From Burkholderiaceae bacterium (GTDB lineage Bacteria; Pseudomonadota; Gammaproteobacteria; Burkholderiales; Burkholderiaceae_A), in the NCBI GenBank assembly GCA_018402635.1, contig JAGYIP010000008.1, positions 434,001-498,000 on the forward strand: a stretch of 64,000 nucleotides of DNA, given 5' to 3'. The notes beneath the pieces were generated by a model. It was not told the origin of the DNA. It saw only the letters and a program-made list of their open reading frames with translations, and did no database searches. Below are positions 24,994 to 35,723 of this stretch, piece by piece. The stretch's first letter is position 1; each line of letters starts with the position of its first letter. A program made the translations under genes and the position numbers.

Positions 24994-25002
24994 GCCGACC
25001 CC

Positions 25003-25044
25003 CAGTCCCAATCCCACTCCCACTCCCAGTCCTACTCCTACTCT
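25003..25044. repeat. Imperfect hexanucleotide repeat after xsc
   Basis: Seven units of consensus CACTCC (CAGTCC, CAATCC, CACTCC, CACTCC, CAGTCC, TACTCC, TACTCT) begin nine bases after the xsc stop. No gene covers it. A perfect 6-4-6 hairpin (CCATAG-CCCC-CTATGG) follows at 25070-25085. Confidence 0.8.
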
Positions 25045-25173
25045 TCTAGGTGTTGCATATGATTTTTCTCCATAGCCCCCTATGGCTCATAGACGACTTA
25101 GTTGAGTAGGCGTCCTTGTTTGTCTGCACTTGCAAAAATGCTCGCGCATCCGCACCCCGCTGCACGCATTAAC

Positions 25174-26187
25174 TTAGTAATGGTCAGATAACGACAATCC
25201 CTCTGGCCAGTTGTAATGCGCACGCCAGGGTGCTCCGTACTGCGTCGTAATTGCTTCAAGTGTGCTGATTCGGTGGGCACCAATGGCCTGTAAATTTTTT
25301 ATGACCTCGGGTTGGTCGGGGTAGGGTTCAATGAGGTCGGCCCACAGCGCACGGCCTGCAAGAAAACCAGAGGCTCCTGCGCGGGCCGCAAATGTCATGG
25401 CCCGAGTAAATGCGTCAAAGCCTGCCCCAGCCGATAACAAGACCCAGGGTAGACCCTGGCAGGCTTTGCTAAGCGTATTAAAAGTAAGTTGAATCGCTTT
25501 AGCCTGCTCTGATTCTGGATCAGGCAGTAGCGTTGCGGGAATTGGGCTTTCTAGTTTTAACAAGTCCACCTGATAGACCGGCTTTGAGAATTCCCAAACG
25601 CTATTGAGAACATGGTCAGCCTGTTTATTCGGATCTTCAAGATAATCTTTGAAACTTCCGGACGTGGATGCAAAGGGATAGACCAGAAGTTCGAAAACAA
25701 ATGCGATGTCGTGTTTTGCGCAATCTTCGCCAACACGGCGGACGAACTCGCGCTGGTGTGTCAGGCTATCGGCAGATGCGTCGGGCCGATACCAGGCCAA
25801 GAGCTTGACGGCATCAGCACCCATGCGCCGAATTTTTTCAACCGACCAGTTCGCGATAAGGCGGCTCTTGCGGCCGGTATCGGTCTCCTCAAACCGGTGG
25901 TCTTCCAGAGTAATTAAAAGCCCTCGATCGGGCCTTAGGAATTCGGCAGCCGCTGAATAACCATAGTTTGGATCGACCAGCAGTGCGCCAGCACTTGGGG
26001 CTAAGCCCTGTGCGAGCAGCCCCTTAATGGCCGAGATCTCCTGGTCAGAAACATCAGTCTCAGCAAGACCGCGTTTACGGGCAATAAATTTACTGATTGG
26101 TGGGCGCTGATCGATTGCGACCATTGTAAAAAACCCTTCTGGGGTTGCAAGGCGTCTTAAACCCCAGCGCTTCCCGGTCTGCTTCAT
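25174..26187 (-). CDS. Class I aldolase, LacD/YihT family
   Basis: 337 residues. Tagatose-bisphosphate aldolase family: TMVAIDQRPP near the N-terminus, DAVKLLAWYRPD, the Schiff-base lysine region VDLLKLESP and the phosphate-binding GASGFLAGRALW. The same family contains YihT, which splits 6-deoxy-6-sulfofructose 1-phosphate into DHAP and sulfolactaldehyde. With a PfkB kinase directly upstream and an HpsN-type enzyme in the operon, a sulfo-sugar phosphate is an attractive substrate, but a plain ketose bisphosphate cannot be excluded. Overlaps the kinase gene by four bases. Confidence 0.75.
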   Translation of the reverse strand: MKQTGKRWGLRRLATPEGFFTMVAIDQRPPISKFIARKRGLAETDVSDQEISAIKGLLAQGLAPSAGALLVDPNYGYSAAAEFLRPDRGLLITLEDHRFEETDTGRKSRLIANWSVEKIRRMGADAVKLLAWYRPDASADSLTHQREFVRRVGEDCAKHDIAFVFELLVYPFASTSGSFKDYLEDPNKQADHVLNSVWEFSKPVYQVDLLKLESPIPATLLPDPESEQAKAIQLTFNTLSKACQGLPWVLLSAGAGFDAFTRAMTFAARAGASGFLAGRALWADLIEPYPDQPEVIKNLQAIGAHRISTLEAITTQYGAPWRAHYNWPEGLSLSDHY

Positions 26188-27125
26188 GATGATCCGCTCC
26201 TTATTTGAGATGCGTTGAGTTGTTGAATTGCAGGCTGTACCTGCTGGGCATAGGGCGCCCCAAGGCTACCGAGGCCGGCACGAACCTTTTCGCCAGCAAT
26301 TGCGTTTGCAAAACCTAACAGGGGCCTTGCAGAGCGAATCTCGCTCGCAGCAAGTGCGAATGCGAGCGCTCCATGAAACACATCTCCAGCGCCTGTGGTG
26401 TCGACCACGTCAACGGGCGCTGCAGCGATCTGCTGAAGTTGAAGATCTTCGAGCCATTGAACACCGGCTTTGCCACAGGTTACCGCGACATGCCGCGCAC
26501 CGAGCGACTGAGCCTTCATTAAACGCGTTTCATCGGAGAGTCCTGGAAATAGATGGGCTAGGCCATGAGCTGAAAACACCGCCCAGTCCGTAAGGGGCAT
26601 CAGTCGTGTAATAACCTCGCGCGGCGCAATATCTGCATCCAGTACCGAAGGAATGCCGTGCGAGTAAGCCCACTGCAATGCAGCGAAGCTGGCCTCGGGC
26701 CAGCGAGGATCGACGAGGAGTGCCTTAGCCAGAGGGAGTTGTCCGACATCAATTGGCTGGCCACGGTCAAAGGCCTCGGTAGGTGCATGAACCACCTGCC
26801 GCTCGCCACTTGGATCGATAGAAACTGCCGAGACCGCGGTTTGGCAACCCTCTACACGCTCAATAAATTGGGTATCAATACCTTCGTTGGCCAAGAATGT
26901 TAGAAGCGTGTCGGCGGTTGAATCACGGCCAACCTTGCTGGCCAGCACAACGCGCGCCCCGAGCCGCGCAGCGGCAATCGCAGCCCCAGCAGCCATACCA
27001 CCGGGGAGCGCTTGAAAATTGCTTGCCTTATATTTTTCTGCCTGCGATGGTATCTGCGCCACCGTAAAGCGATAGTCCATGACCGTCTGGCCAATGCAGA
27101 CAATGGTGGGGTTAGGGCAAAACAT
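26184..27125 (-). CDS. PfkB-family sugar kinase
   Basis: 313 residues. The ribokinase fold is marked by PGGMAAGAAIAAARLGARV near the N-terminus and VDTTGAGDVFHGALAFAL with the catalytic Asp at the C-terminus. It phosphorylates a sugar or sugar derivative from ATP. Operonic with the LacD/YihT-like aldolase, the arrangement of a kinase-aldolase pair such as YihV-YihT or 2-dehydro-3-deoxy sugar pathways. Substrate is inferred, not seen. Confidence 0.8.
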   Translation of the reverse strand: MFCPNPTIVCIGQTVMDYRFTVAQIPSQAEKYKASNFQALPGGMAAGAAIAAARLGARVVLASKVGRDSTADTLLTFLANEGIDTQFIERVEGCQTAVSAVSIDPSGERQVVHAPTEAFDRGQPIDVGQLPLAKALLVDPRWPEASFAALQWAYSHGIPSVLDADIAPREVITRLMPLTDWAVFSAHGLAHLFPGLSDETRLMKAQSLGARHVAVTCGKAGVQWLEDLQLQQIAAAPVDVVDTTGAGDVFHGALAFALAASEIRSARPLLGFANAIAGEKVRAGLGSLGAPYAQQVQPAIQQLNASQIRSGSS

Positions 27126-27134
27126 TTGAAAAAA

Positions 27135-28099
27135 TTAGTTTGCCATCAGGGGCTTGATTAACTCACCACGTGAGAACTCTGCGAACCGCTGTGGTAGATC
27201 GTTTAAGCTAAATACCTGATCGACAATTTGTTCATAAAGCGCACGGTGGCGGCGTAGAAGTTCTAAATTTTTGGGTAATCCGATTTCGGGAAATAAAAAG
27301 ACCGCATCATTGCGAAATCTTTACGGCGTATCGGCTTTGTTTCTTCAATGGTCCACGGGGCATCGTTTTCGCCAAGTAACAAGACAATGCCGTGGGGTCT
27401 GACGATCTTTAATCCGCGATTGCGTGCCGCATGGGCACCACTGCACTCCAATACGAAGGCAAAGCGGGTTGTATCGTCATCCATTGGATGGACTCTGGCG
27501 CCGAATCGTTGGGCAAGCACAAGCCTGTTCTCTTTTGGGTCGCTGACATAGATCTCATGAAACCCGCTGTCTTTCAGCGCGATGATTGCGCCAAGTCCAA
27601 TTGGCCCTGACCCCATCACCAGCACTGGCCCTTTGACCACTTGTGGTCCGGCAACCCGAATGCCATGGGCTGCTGTGCCGATGGTGTCAAGTAGCAAGGG
27701 TGCGAGATTGTCGGGAACCCAGTCGGGAACTGGCAAGAGGCACTGCTCAGGAACACTTAGAGCCTGTCCATAACCCCCAGGCCGGTTCCATCCGATTAAA
27801 ACCGATTCGGTCTCGCAGAGATGGGTATCGCCTGCAAGGCAACTATCACACTGGCCGCAATGGACTGGAATGTAGACAAGACAACGTTGTTGGTGAAGCG
27901 CATGACCAGGGGAGTCGACCAGACCAAAAATCTCGTGGCCGGGAACCCAGCTCGCTCCCTTATGCCAGAGTTTTATGTCGCTACCACACAGTGCGGTGCG
28001 TTGAACGTGAAGCAAGACTTCGCCAGGGCCTACTGAAGGCTGTGGCCAATCCTCAATCGTGACCCGTCCGTTGCCCAAAAAGCGCGCACCACGCATCAC
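27135..28099 (-). pseudogene. Zinc-dependent medium-chain dehydrogenase, frameshifted near 3' end
   Basis: The first 278 residues read as a medium-chain alcohol dehydrogenase: catalytic zinc ALCGSDIKLWHKG and GHEIFG, structural zinc HCGQCDSCLAGDTHLC, Rossmann VLVMGSGPIGLGAI. The frame stops after FPKSDYPKI at a run of five A (27268-27272 on the + strand). Adding one A gives a smooth continuation (NLELLRRHRALYEQIV ... LIKPLMAN) to the stop at 27135, total 321 residues. Either a sequencing error or a recent mutation. Candidate DHPS/sulfolactaldehyde-type dehydrogenase by operon context. Confidence 0.75.
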
Positions 28100-28101
28100 T
28101 G

Positions 28102-29112
28102 CTAGGCCGCTTCAGGAATGAGTAATAACTTGGCAGAGGCGGTCTTGCCTAAATGCAAATCTTGAAAAGCGGCTGCACCCTCATCAAGAGGGCGCTCTTC
28201 AACCCAACGGAGATCGCCAAAGGCCCCCTCAGCAAGCTTTTGTACGGTAGCCCGCAGATCGGCGGTAGAGTAGGTGTAGGTGCCCAATAACGTGATTTCG
28301 GACAGAGTGAGTTTTCGCATGTCAATCTCACTTTCCCAATCTTGTAAGCCAATGTGCATAATTACACCGCCCGGTTTAATGGCCTGGAAGGATGTTTTGC
28401 GTGTCACTTTCGAGCCCACTGCATCGATCACGTAATCGTAGTGGTTCTCGTCGATTGGTGTGGTCAGTGGGTTGACGGTTGTGCAGCCAACATGCGACTG
28501 AATTGAAGCAAGACGCAGTGCGTTGGCTTCGCTAACCGTGAGCTGATGAACGCCGTAGCTCTTTAATAGCAGGGCGGCCAGCATACCGATGGCACCCCCA
28601 CCAATAATTAATGTCCGGCATTCGGGCAGTGGGCGCGCGAGGCTTTTAAGCGATAGGTTAATGGCGTGCACAGCCGTTGCAGCAGGTTCGGTGAGTGCAG
28701 CTACCCGAGCCGACATGTCTTGCGGAATATCAACCAGCGATGCCGCTGGAATGCTCATAAACTGCGCAAAGGCACCTGGCCGAGTCATACCCACCATCGT
28801 ACGATTGCTACAGAGGTTGTTGCGGCCAGTGATGCAGTACTCGCAGGTGCCGCAGGTAATTAAAGGGTTGCCGGTCACACGTCGGCCTAAAGGATAGCCG
28901 CGGTCTTGCGACTCGATTACTTCGCCGCAAAATTCGTGGCCCAGCACAAGACCCGGCTTTCGACGCGGATCGTGGCCGTGGTAGGCATGCAGATCACTTC
29001 CACAGATGCCCACAGCCTCGATTTTCAGTACAACTTCGCCGTTGGCCGCTTTGGGCATGGGCCGCTCTTGAATCTGGACTTCATTGGGCTGGGTGTAGAC
29101 CAAGGCTTTCAT
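28102..29112 (-). CDS. Zinc-dependent alcohol dehydrogenase (MDR family)
   Basis: 336 residues. Catalytic zinc site in GICGSDLHAYHGH and GHEFCGEV, structural zinc CGTCEYCITGRNNLC, NAD-binding LIIGGGAIGMLAALLL. It resembles threonine/sorbitol-type dehydrogenases. In known DHPS operons two 2-dehydrogenases interconvert the DHPS enantiomers before HpsN acts; this and its neighbours could fill those roles, though the assignment is by context only. Two bases separate it from the next gene. Confidence 0.8.
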   Translation of the reverse strand: MKALVYTQPNEVQIQERPMPKAANGEVVLKIEAVGICGSDLHAYHGHDPRRKPGLVLGHEFCGEVIESQDRGYPLGRRVTGNPLITCGTCEYCITGRNNLCSNRTMVGMTRPGAFAQFMSIPAASLVDIPQDMSARVAALTEPAATAVHAINLSLKSLARPLPECRTLIIGGGAIGMLAALLLKSYGVHQLTVSEANALRLASIQSHVGCTTVNPLTTPIDENHYDYVIDAVGSKVTRKTSFQAIKPGGVIMHIGLQDWESEIDMRKLTLSEITLLGTYTYSTADLRATVQKLAEGAFGDLRWVEERPLDEGAAAFQDLHLGKTASAKLLLIPEAA

Positions 29113-29139
29113 AGGAACACTTTCATGGAGTGACGACTG

Positions 29140-29907
29140 CTATTTGGCGGTGAACCCGCCATCAATCATCAGGGTCTGGCCGGTGATGTAGGCCGATGCA
29201 TCGCTTGCGAAAAATACGGTGATCCCCGCGAGATCTGCGAGCTCACCGTTGCGACCAATACAGGTGTGGGCCGCATTCTTTGCGGCGAGCTCTGGGTTAT
29301 CAAACACGGGGGCTGTCAGCGCAGTTTTAAAAAATCCAGGCCCAATTGCATTGCAGGTAATGCCGTGGGCTGACCACTCCTGGGCAATAGCACGGGTGAG
29401 TTGAGTAACACCACCCTTTGCAGCGCCGTAGGGTGTTCCATTGGCAAAGGCACGGGTGCTTTGTAACGATGCTAGGTTAATTATTCGGCCCCAGTTATTT
29501 TTCTTCATTGTGGGTGCGAGTGCCTGGGTCATGAAAAATGGCGCACCCAGATGCAGAGCCAGGTGAAGATTCCAATCTGCGGGACTGTTATCCATAAAGG
29601 GCTTGCGAAGATTAATTCCTGCGGCATTGATTAATACATCGGCGTGTCCGTGACGCTCTAGGCACAGGGCCCCGCAGGAGGCCACGGCCTCTGGGCTTGC
29701 AAGATCGCAGGCAATCCAATCGGCACGGATCTTGTCTTTGGCAAGCATGGCTGCTGCAGACTCCAGCTCCGCGGTGCGGCGGGCAACCAGGGTAACGCTC
29801 GCACCGGCATGGCCTAGGGCTTGCGCCATCGCCAAGCCAATGCCCGAGTTACCGCCAGTTACAAGTGCATGACGGCCCTTGAGCGTAAAAAGGGCATTAA
29901 TATCCAT
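29140..29907 (-). CDS. Short-chain dehydrogenase/reductase
   Basis: 255 residues. Cofactor motif TGGNSGIGLAMAQ, NAAG as NAAGINLRKP, catalytic Ser in NLASLQSTRAF and YGAAKGG (Tyr-x3-Lys), C-terminal DGGFTAK. Similar to gluconate 5-dehydrogenase-type SDRs. Sits 17 bp after the hpsN-like gene in the same operon; a DHPS 2-dehydrogenase role is possible. Confidence 0.82.
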   Translation of the reverse strand: MDINALFTLKGRHALVTGGNSGIGLAMAQALGHAGASVTLVARRTAELESAAAMLAKDKIRADWIACDLASPEAVASCGALCLERHGHADVLINAAGINLRKPFMDNSPADWNLHLALHLGAPFFMTQALAPTMKKNNWGRIINLASLQSTRAFANGTPYGAAKGGVTQLTRAIAQEWSAHGITCNAIGPGFFKTALTAPVFDNPELAAKNAAHTCIGRNGELADLAGITVFFASDASAYITGQTLMIDGGFTAK

Positions 29908-29924
29908 ACAGACATTGGCCTTCT

Positions 29925-31277
<1,353 letters not shown>

Positions 31278-32546
31278 CTAGCGGAGGGTGAAGAGCGATA
31301 TTGAAGGAATAAAACCGATGGTGGCCGATGCGATGAGCATGGCGATTACAAAAGGAAATGCATGCTTTGCAATCTGAGACACGGGCGTTCGGGTAAGGCC
31401 GCTCATCACAAAAAGATTGAGGCCAAACGGTGGCGTGATGAAGCCTAGGCCCAGCGAGGTGACCATGAAGATACAGAAATGAATTGGATCCATACCAATT
31501 TCCTGCGCCAAGGGCATGAGCAAGGGGCCCAACACAACGATATTTGGACCGGTCTCCATCACGCAGCCAGCGATCACAAGAATCACCAGCATCAATAAGA
31601 TGACCTCGGTTGGGCTATCGGCGAGCTCCATCACGCCAGCAACAAACTTCTGCGGCACATCCACGACGGTTAGAGCCTGAGCGAAGAGCAGCGCCACCGC
31701 AATAATGGGTAGAATCACCCCGCAGACGCGGGCGGAGGTGCCCAACATTGCGGGAAACTGAGTAATTTTTATCCGGCCTTGGACCAGACTAAATGTAACT
31801 GCCACGGCGACTGCGACGGCTGCAGATTCTGTGGGAGTGAAGACACCAGAGTAGATGCCCCCTAAAATAATAATAGGAATAGAGAGCGCATATTTCGCTC
31901 TGTTTAGTTCTGTAAGCCATACGCTAAATGAAAACTTTCTGAGTGAATTCTCATAGCCTTTGATTCGATTCACAATCACGTTGGTGATGATCACTGAAAG
32001 CAAAATCAGTACCCCGGGAACAAAGGCGGCTTGAAATAGCGTTGAAGACGATATGCCGAGCACCAAGCCAATGATGATGTAGGCAATTGATGGCGGAATG
32101 AGGATCCCGGTGCAGGCCCCAGAGGCAACAAGCGCACAGGCATAAGCTTTGGGGTAGCCCCGTTCTTGCAGCCTTGCCATGGTGATACGCCCGATCGCTG
32201 CGGCATCGGCAGCGTCACTGCCTGAAATACAGGCAAATAACCCACAACCCATAACAGTAGAGGTACCAAAGCCCGACTTTAGGCTTCCAAAGGTGGCCTC
32301 TGCAAACCCCAGTAGATCGTGGGCAAGCTTGGAGCGCACCATAACATCGCCCGTCAGAATAAAGAGCGGAATCGCAATAAGTGCAAAGGAGTCCACGCCC
32401 TCAAAAAGCGCCTCACCAATTAAGGTGAGTGGTAGAGCCGATGTTGTGGCCAGCATGACGGTTGTGCCCAGACCAAGGCTGACCCAAAAGGGTACGCCCA
32501 CCACCAGCAAGGCGACAACGAGAAGAAGAGACAGCGTAATCGCCAT
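31278..32546 (-). CDS. TRAP transporter large permease (DctM)
   Basis: 422 residues, about 12 transmembrane helices. Contains the DctM features GDVMVRSKLAHDLLGFAE, PPSIAYIIIGL and TPPFGLNLFVMSGL. It forms the ion-coupled channel of a tripartite periplasmic transporter with the DctQ and DctP genes directly upstream. Operon context suggests uptake of a sulfonate such as DHPS, like HpsKLM, though TRAP substrates cannot be read from the permease. Confidence 0.88.
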   Translation of the reverse strand: MAITLSLLLVVALLVVGVPFWVSLGLGTTVMLATTSALPLTLIGEALFEGVDSFALIAIPLFILTGDVMVRSKLAHDLLGFAEATFGSLKSGFGTSTVMGCGLFACISGSDAADAAAIGRITMARLQERGYPKAYACALVASGACTGILIPPSIAYIIIGLVLGISSSTLFQAAFVPGVLILLSVIITNVIVNRIKGYENSLRKFSFSVWLTELNRAKYALSIPIIILGGIYSGVFTPTESAAVAVAVAVTFSLVQGRIKITQFPAMLGTSARVCGVILPIIAVALLFAQALTVVDVPQKFVAGVMELADSPTEVILLMLVILVIAGCVMETGPNIVVLGPLLMPLAQEIGMDPIHFCIFMVTSLGLGFITPPFGLNLFVMSGLTRTPVSQIAKHAFPFVIAMLIASATIGFIPSISLFTLR

Positions 32547-32555
32547 GGTTGGGCC

Positions 32556-33080
32556 TTAGTAATCGAACAATGCTTTGCCCGAATTTGCGGGGCGGCCTGC
32601 ACGCAGATCTGCAATATCGCCAATCATGGCTTGAATCGAACGCACAACAATTAATGAAAATCCGATAAATACTGCGGCCTCAAACCAGGCCTTGTTGATT
32701 CTTAGCACCGGTGTGGCGGCCTCGAAGTGAATCAACTGCTGCATTGTGTGGGTGCAGAAGTAAAGTGCAATGCAGGCAAAGATGAGTGTTGCCAACTCAC
32801 CGAAAAGATAGAAGTAGCCTTGCAGTTTTTTGGGCAGGAACTGCAACAAGATGTCAAAGCGAATATGGGCGCGTGCCTTTACGGCATAGGCAGCACCAAC
32901 CCAGCCTAAGTAGATAAATGCGTAGCGTGCAGTCTCCTCGGCCCAGCCCGAGGAGTAATTTAAAACGAAACGACGAAAGACCTCCTGAATAATTGCAAAG
33001 CAACAAAACGCGTAGGCAATCAGCATGAACCAACGCTCTGCATTCATATCGAGTTGCCTGAGTAGTTTTGAACTTGCCAT
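32556..33080 (-). CDS. TRAP transporter small permease (DctQ)
   Basis: 174 residues with four hydrophobic helices and the family pattern EVFRRFVLNYSSGWAEETARYAFIYLGWVGAAYAVKARAHIRFD (read in parts). Partner of the DctM-type protein, nine bases downstream. Inner membrane. Confidence 0.85.
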   Translation of the reverse strand: MASSKLLRQLDMNAERWFMLIAYAFCCFAIIQEVFRRFVLNYSSGWAEETARYAFIYLGWVGAAYAVKARAHIRFDILLQFLPKKLQGYFYLFGELATLIFACIALYFCTHTMQQLIHFEAATPVLRINKAWFEAAVFIGFSLIVVRSIQAMIGDIADLRAGRPANSGKALFDY

Positions 33081-33117
33081 TACCAGGAAGGCCTTTCTTT
33101 TTGAGCTGCGGATTCGA

Positions 33118-34281
33118 TTACAGGTTGAACTCGGGCACCGTAATTGAACCCTTGGTGTTAGCTGCCTTCTTTAGCATGTCAAATTTATCGATAGAACCCG
33201 CAAAGGCAAGCTTGAACTCGTCGTATTCTTTTCGTTGCTCACCACACGCATCTAACCATTGCTTCATTTCAGCTGCGCTGGGGTTATAGAATTCGCAGCC
33301 ACCGGCACGCATTAGTCGCATCGATTCTGTTCGAGCTGGTGCAATCTGTGCAAAGGTATCGATCTGCGTTTTGGTTGAGGCATCGTCAAAGACCTTGCGC
33401 AGATCGGAGGGCAGTGCGTTGTACCAGACTGCATTGGCCGCAAACAGTTGTGCGTCAGGAACTGAGCGGATGTAGCTAACATGGGCCAAGATATCCACAA
33501 AGCCAAATGTTGCTAGCGCTGCGATGGCGGGGTCAAGCGCGTCGGCCACACCTTGTTTGATTGCAGAGGCTGTCTCACCCCAGGCTACCACCGTTGGGTT
33601 TGCACCGGCCAAGCGATAGAAGGTCTGAAGCAGTTTGGATGGCGGAACGCGCATCTTTACGCCCTGCATATCTGATGGCGTTTTAATTAGCTTGAAGCCC
33701 TTGCGAGAGGCAATGACACGGGGATCAACCGTGTAATAAAACAGAGGCTGGTAGCCCTTGGCTGCAACCTTCGGGGTAATCTCGTCGTTCCATGCCTTGG
33801 AGGTGACTAGGTTTGCATAGCGCTGGTTATCACCGCACCAGTAGGGAATGTTTATAAGGTCGACTGCTGGTGCGTAAGGCGAGAAATTCGACAGGCTAAC
33901 TGCGCCGCCGTTTACGGTGCCCCCCTGAATTTTTTGCGCTAAAGCGGCACCGACACCGAGCTGGCCTGCTGGAAAGAGTTTGCAGAAGATCTGGTTCTTT
34001 GACAGCGTCTCAAGGTTTTCTTTCCACTTTGCCTGCATGACGGGGTACTTCACATAGTCTTCAATTTTGTACTCGGTTGCAAAGTTCATCCGCACTTTGG
34101 CATTTTTCTCCTTGCGATCTTCATCGGCAGCCGTCTGGGCGACAGCACTGTCGCTCCAGAGCGTACCGCTCATTCCCGCAATTACGGCTGTGCCAAAACC
34201 ATAGCGTCCGGCAACCTCTAGAAAGCGGCGACGCTCATGGGTGAGTTCAGTGGTGAGCTCGGTGATTTGTTTTTCATTCAT
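33118..34281 (-). CDS. TRAP substrate-binding protein (DctP)
   Basis: 387 residues from ATG 34281, chosen because CAGGAGA lies in front and the N-terminus then carries a Tat-type signal (ERRRFLEVAGRYGFGTAVIAG); a longer frame lacks such a site. The mature part has the DctP core: KGFKLIKTPSDMQGVKMRVP and NPTVVAWGETASAIKQGVADALDP. It captures the substrate in the periplasm and delivers it to the permease pair. Tat export is unusual but known for TRAP binding proteins. Confidence 0.85.
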   Translation of the reverse strand: MNEKQITELTTELTHERRRFLEVAGRYGFGTAVIAGMSGTLWSDSAVAQTAADEDRKEKNAKVRMNFATEYKIEDYVKYPVMQAKWKENLETLSKNQIFCKLFPAGQLGVGAALAQKIQGGTVNGGAVSLSNFSPYAPAVDLINIPYWCGDNQRYANLVTSKAWNDEITPKVAAKGYQPLFYYTVDPRVIASRKGFKLIKTPSDMQGVKMRVPPSKLLQTFYRLAGANPTVVAWGETASAIKQGVADALDPAIAALATFGFVDILAHVSYIRSVPDAQLFAANAVWYNALPSDLRKVFDDASTKTQIDTFAQIAPARTESMRLMRAGGCEFYNPSAAEMKQWLDACGEQRKEYDEFKLAFAGSIDKFDMLKKAANTKGSITVPEFNL

Positions 34282-34300
34282 TTTAAGTCTCCTGGAGTAA

Positions 34301-34504
34301 TTAGAGTGACGTGTCTTGCTCGTCGCCCGGCTTTTCATTGATAAGCAAGGCGACCACAAAAAAACCGACTGAAATAAAGACCAGTAAGAATTCACCGAGA
34401 TCACCCAATTGGAATGGCAGCTTTACGAACTTCGTGGTCACGGCATAAATGGCGTAGAACCCGATGCCGAGAGCAGACAGGCGATAGCAGAGTTTGGGGA
34501 ACAA
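34301..34504 (-). CDS. Small inner-membrane protein (67 aa)
   Basis: TTG start; two hydrophobic helices (about 9-26 and 37-56, LLVFISVGFFVVALLI) and a short charged tail (NEKPGDEQDTSL). It is the first gene of the TRAP/hpsN operon, 19 bases ahead of dctP and just downstream of a LacI-type operator. No family is recognised; an accessory TRAP component is possible. Confidence 0.5.
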   Translation of the reverse strand: MFPKLCYRLSALGIGFYAIYAVTTKFVKLPFQLGDLGEFLLVFISVGFFVVALLINEKPGDEQDTSL

Positions 34505-34516
34505 AACGGGCCTTTT

Positions 34517-34532
34517 TTGTAATCGGTTACAA
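34517..34532. promoter_or_regulatory. LacI-type operator
   Basis: TTGTAATCGGTTACAA, an inverted repeat matching at seven of eight positions with a central CG, the form bound by LacI/GalR proteins. It lies 13 bp upstream of the TRAP/hpsN operon start. Confidence 0.65.
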
Positions 34533-34604
34533 CCTGATTCTCAGTCATGAATAAGGTTAAGTCAATGAAACTAAGGGATTGTCCTAGTCTAAAAATATGA
34601 TAAC

Positions 34605-34620
34605 TTGTAAGCGAGTACAT
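34605..34620. promoter_or_regulatory. Second LacI-type operator
   Basis: TTGTAAGCGAGTACAT: TGTA...CG...TACA with central CG, 88 bp from the first site and 69 bp upstream of the lacI-type gene. A pair at this spacing would allow looping and autoregulation. Confidence 0.45.
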
Positions 34621-34688
34621 TTTTGCAGTGCGTCAATTGCGACCCAATATGGCGTCTGCTCTCCCAGGGTCTGTTCTGTGTGGTGCCT

Positions 34689-35714
34689 ATGTTGAAACCA
34701 ACACCAAAACTCATCGATGTGGCCCGCCGTGCAGAGGTCTCGACCGCGACGGTCTCGCGGGTCTTGAATCGACCGGACTCAGTCCGTGCGGAGCTGCGGG
34801 CTCGAGTCCTTCGGGTTATTGAAGAAATTGGTTTTGTACCCAATGCGGGAGCCCGCGCCCTGTCATTAAACCGGAGCGGTAATATTGGGCTACTCATTCC
34901 TACGGTCGATAACGCAATATTTGCCAATGGTATTCAGGCATTCCAAAAGAACCTGTCCGCCCACGGGTTTCAGATGCTTCTGGCCACCAGTGAATACGAC
35001 ATCGATAAAGAAATGCAGCAGGCCATGAATCTGGTCTCGCGCGGGGTGGAAGCCTTGGCAATTTTTGGCCGCAGTCAGCGGCCCGAGTCACTGCAGTTTT
35101 TAGTTCAGCGTCGTCTGCCTTATGTCCACGTGGGTGTCGATCATGCACCGCTTGAGGCCTACTGCATCGGGTTCGATAACCAAGCAGTCATGGATAAGGT
35201 CGTGCGTTACTTAGTGGATCTGCGGCACGCCCGCATTGCCATGATTGCAGGTATTACCGATCACAATGATCGGGCCCGTGATCGGGTGAAGGGGGTGCGC
35301 CGGGCGTTGAAGGCCTGCGGACTGAGTCTTCCTGCGCACTACTTGGTGGAGCAGCCCTATCAGCTTGAGCGTGCCCGCCAGGCCATGCGTCAACTAATGG
35401 CGTTGCCTAAGCCGCCTACAGCGGTGATTTGTGGCAATGATATTCTTGCACTCGGCGCATTAATCGAGTGTCAGCGCCTGGGTTTCAAAGTCCCAGGACA
35501 GATTTCGATTATTGGGTTCGATGATTTAGAAATCTCACGGCATTTTTCCCCGTCGCTCACCACGGTTCGTGTTCCTACCGATCTCATGTGGGAGCGCGCG
35601 GCAGACTATCTCGTCAGGCGGTTACGAGGAGAGACAATTGCTAAAAGCCTAAACATTGATGTAAGCCTAATTGTTCGAGAATCAACCGGGCCAGCCCGAA
35701 AGCTAGCGCCTTAG
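34689..35714 (+). CDS. LacI-family transcription regulator
   Basis: 341 residues from ATG 34689. Helix-turn-helix and hinge: LIDVARRAEVSTATVSRVLNRPD; periplasmic-binding-type effector domain with GNIGLLIPTVDNAIF, VICGNDILALGAL and IIGFDDLEISRHFSPSLTTV. Divergent from the TRAP/hpsN operon with two operator-like palindromes between, so it probably controls that operon and the GMC gene nine bases downstream. The frame is open upstream to 34623, but that extension does not resemble the family. Confidence 0.88.
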   Translation: MLKPTPKLIDVARRAEVSTATVSRVLNRPDSVRAELRARVLRVIEEIGFVPNAGARALSLNRSGNIGLLIPTVDNAIFANGIQAFQKNLSAHGFQMLLATSEYDIDKEMQQAMNLVSRGVEALAIFGRSQRPESLQFLVQRRLPYVHVGVDHAPLEAYCIGFDNQAVMDKVVRYLVDLRHARIAMIAGITDHNDRARDRVKGVRRALKACGLSLPAHYLVEQPYQLERARQAMRQLMALPKPPTAVICGNDILALGALIECQRLGFKVPGQISIIGFDDLEISRHFSPSLTTVRVPTDLMWERAADYLVRRLRGETIAKSLNIDVSLIVRESTGPARKLAP

Positions 35715-35723
35715 GAGAGCAAA

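Noticed and set aside
25070..25085. CCATAG-CCCC-CTATGG as a terminator for the aldolase operon
   Set aside because: On the minus strand the stem is followed by AGAAAAATC, not T residues, so it is noted only as a hairpin.
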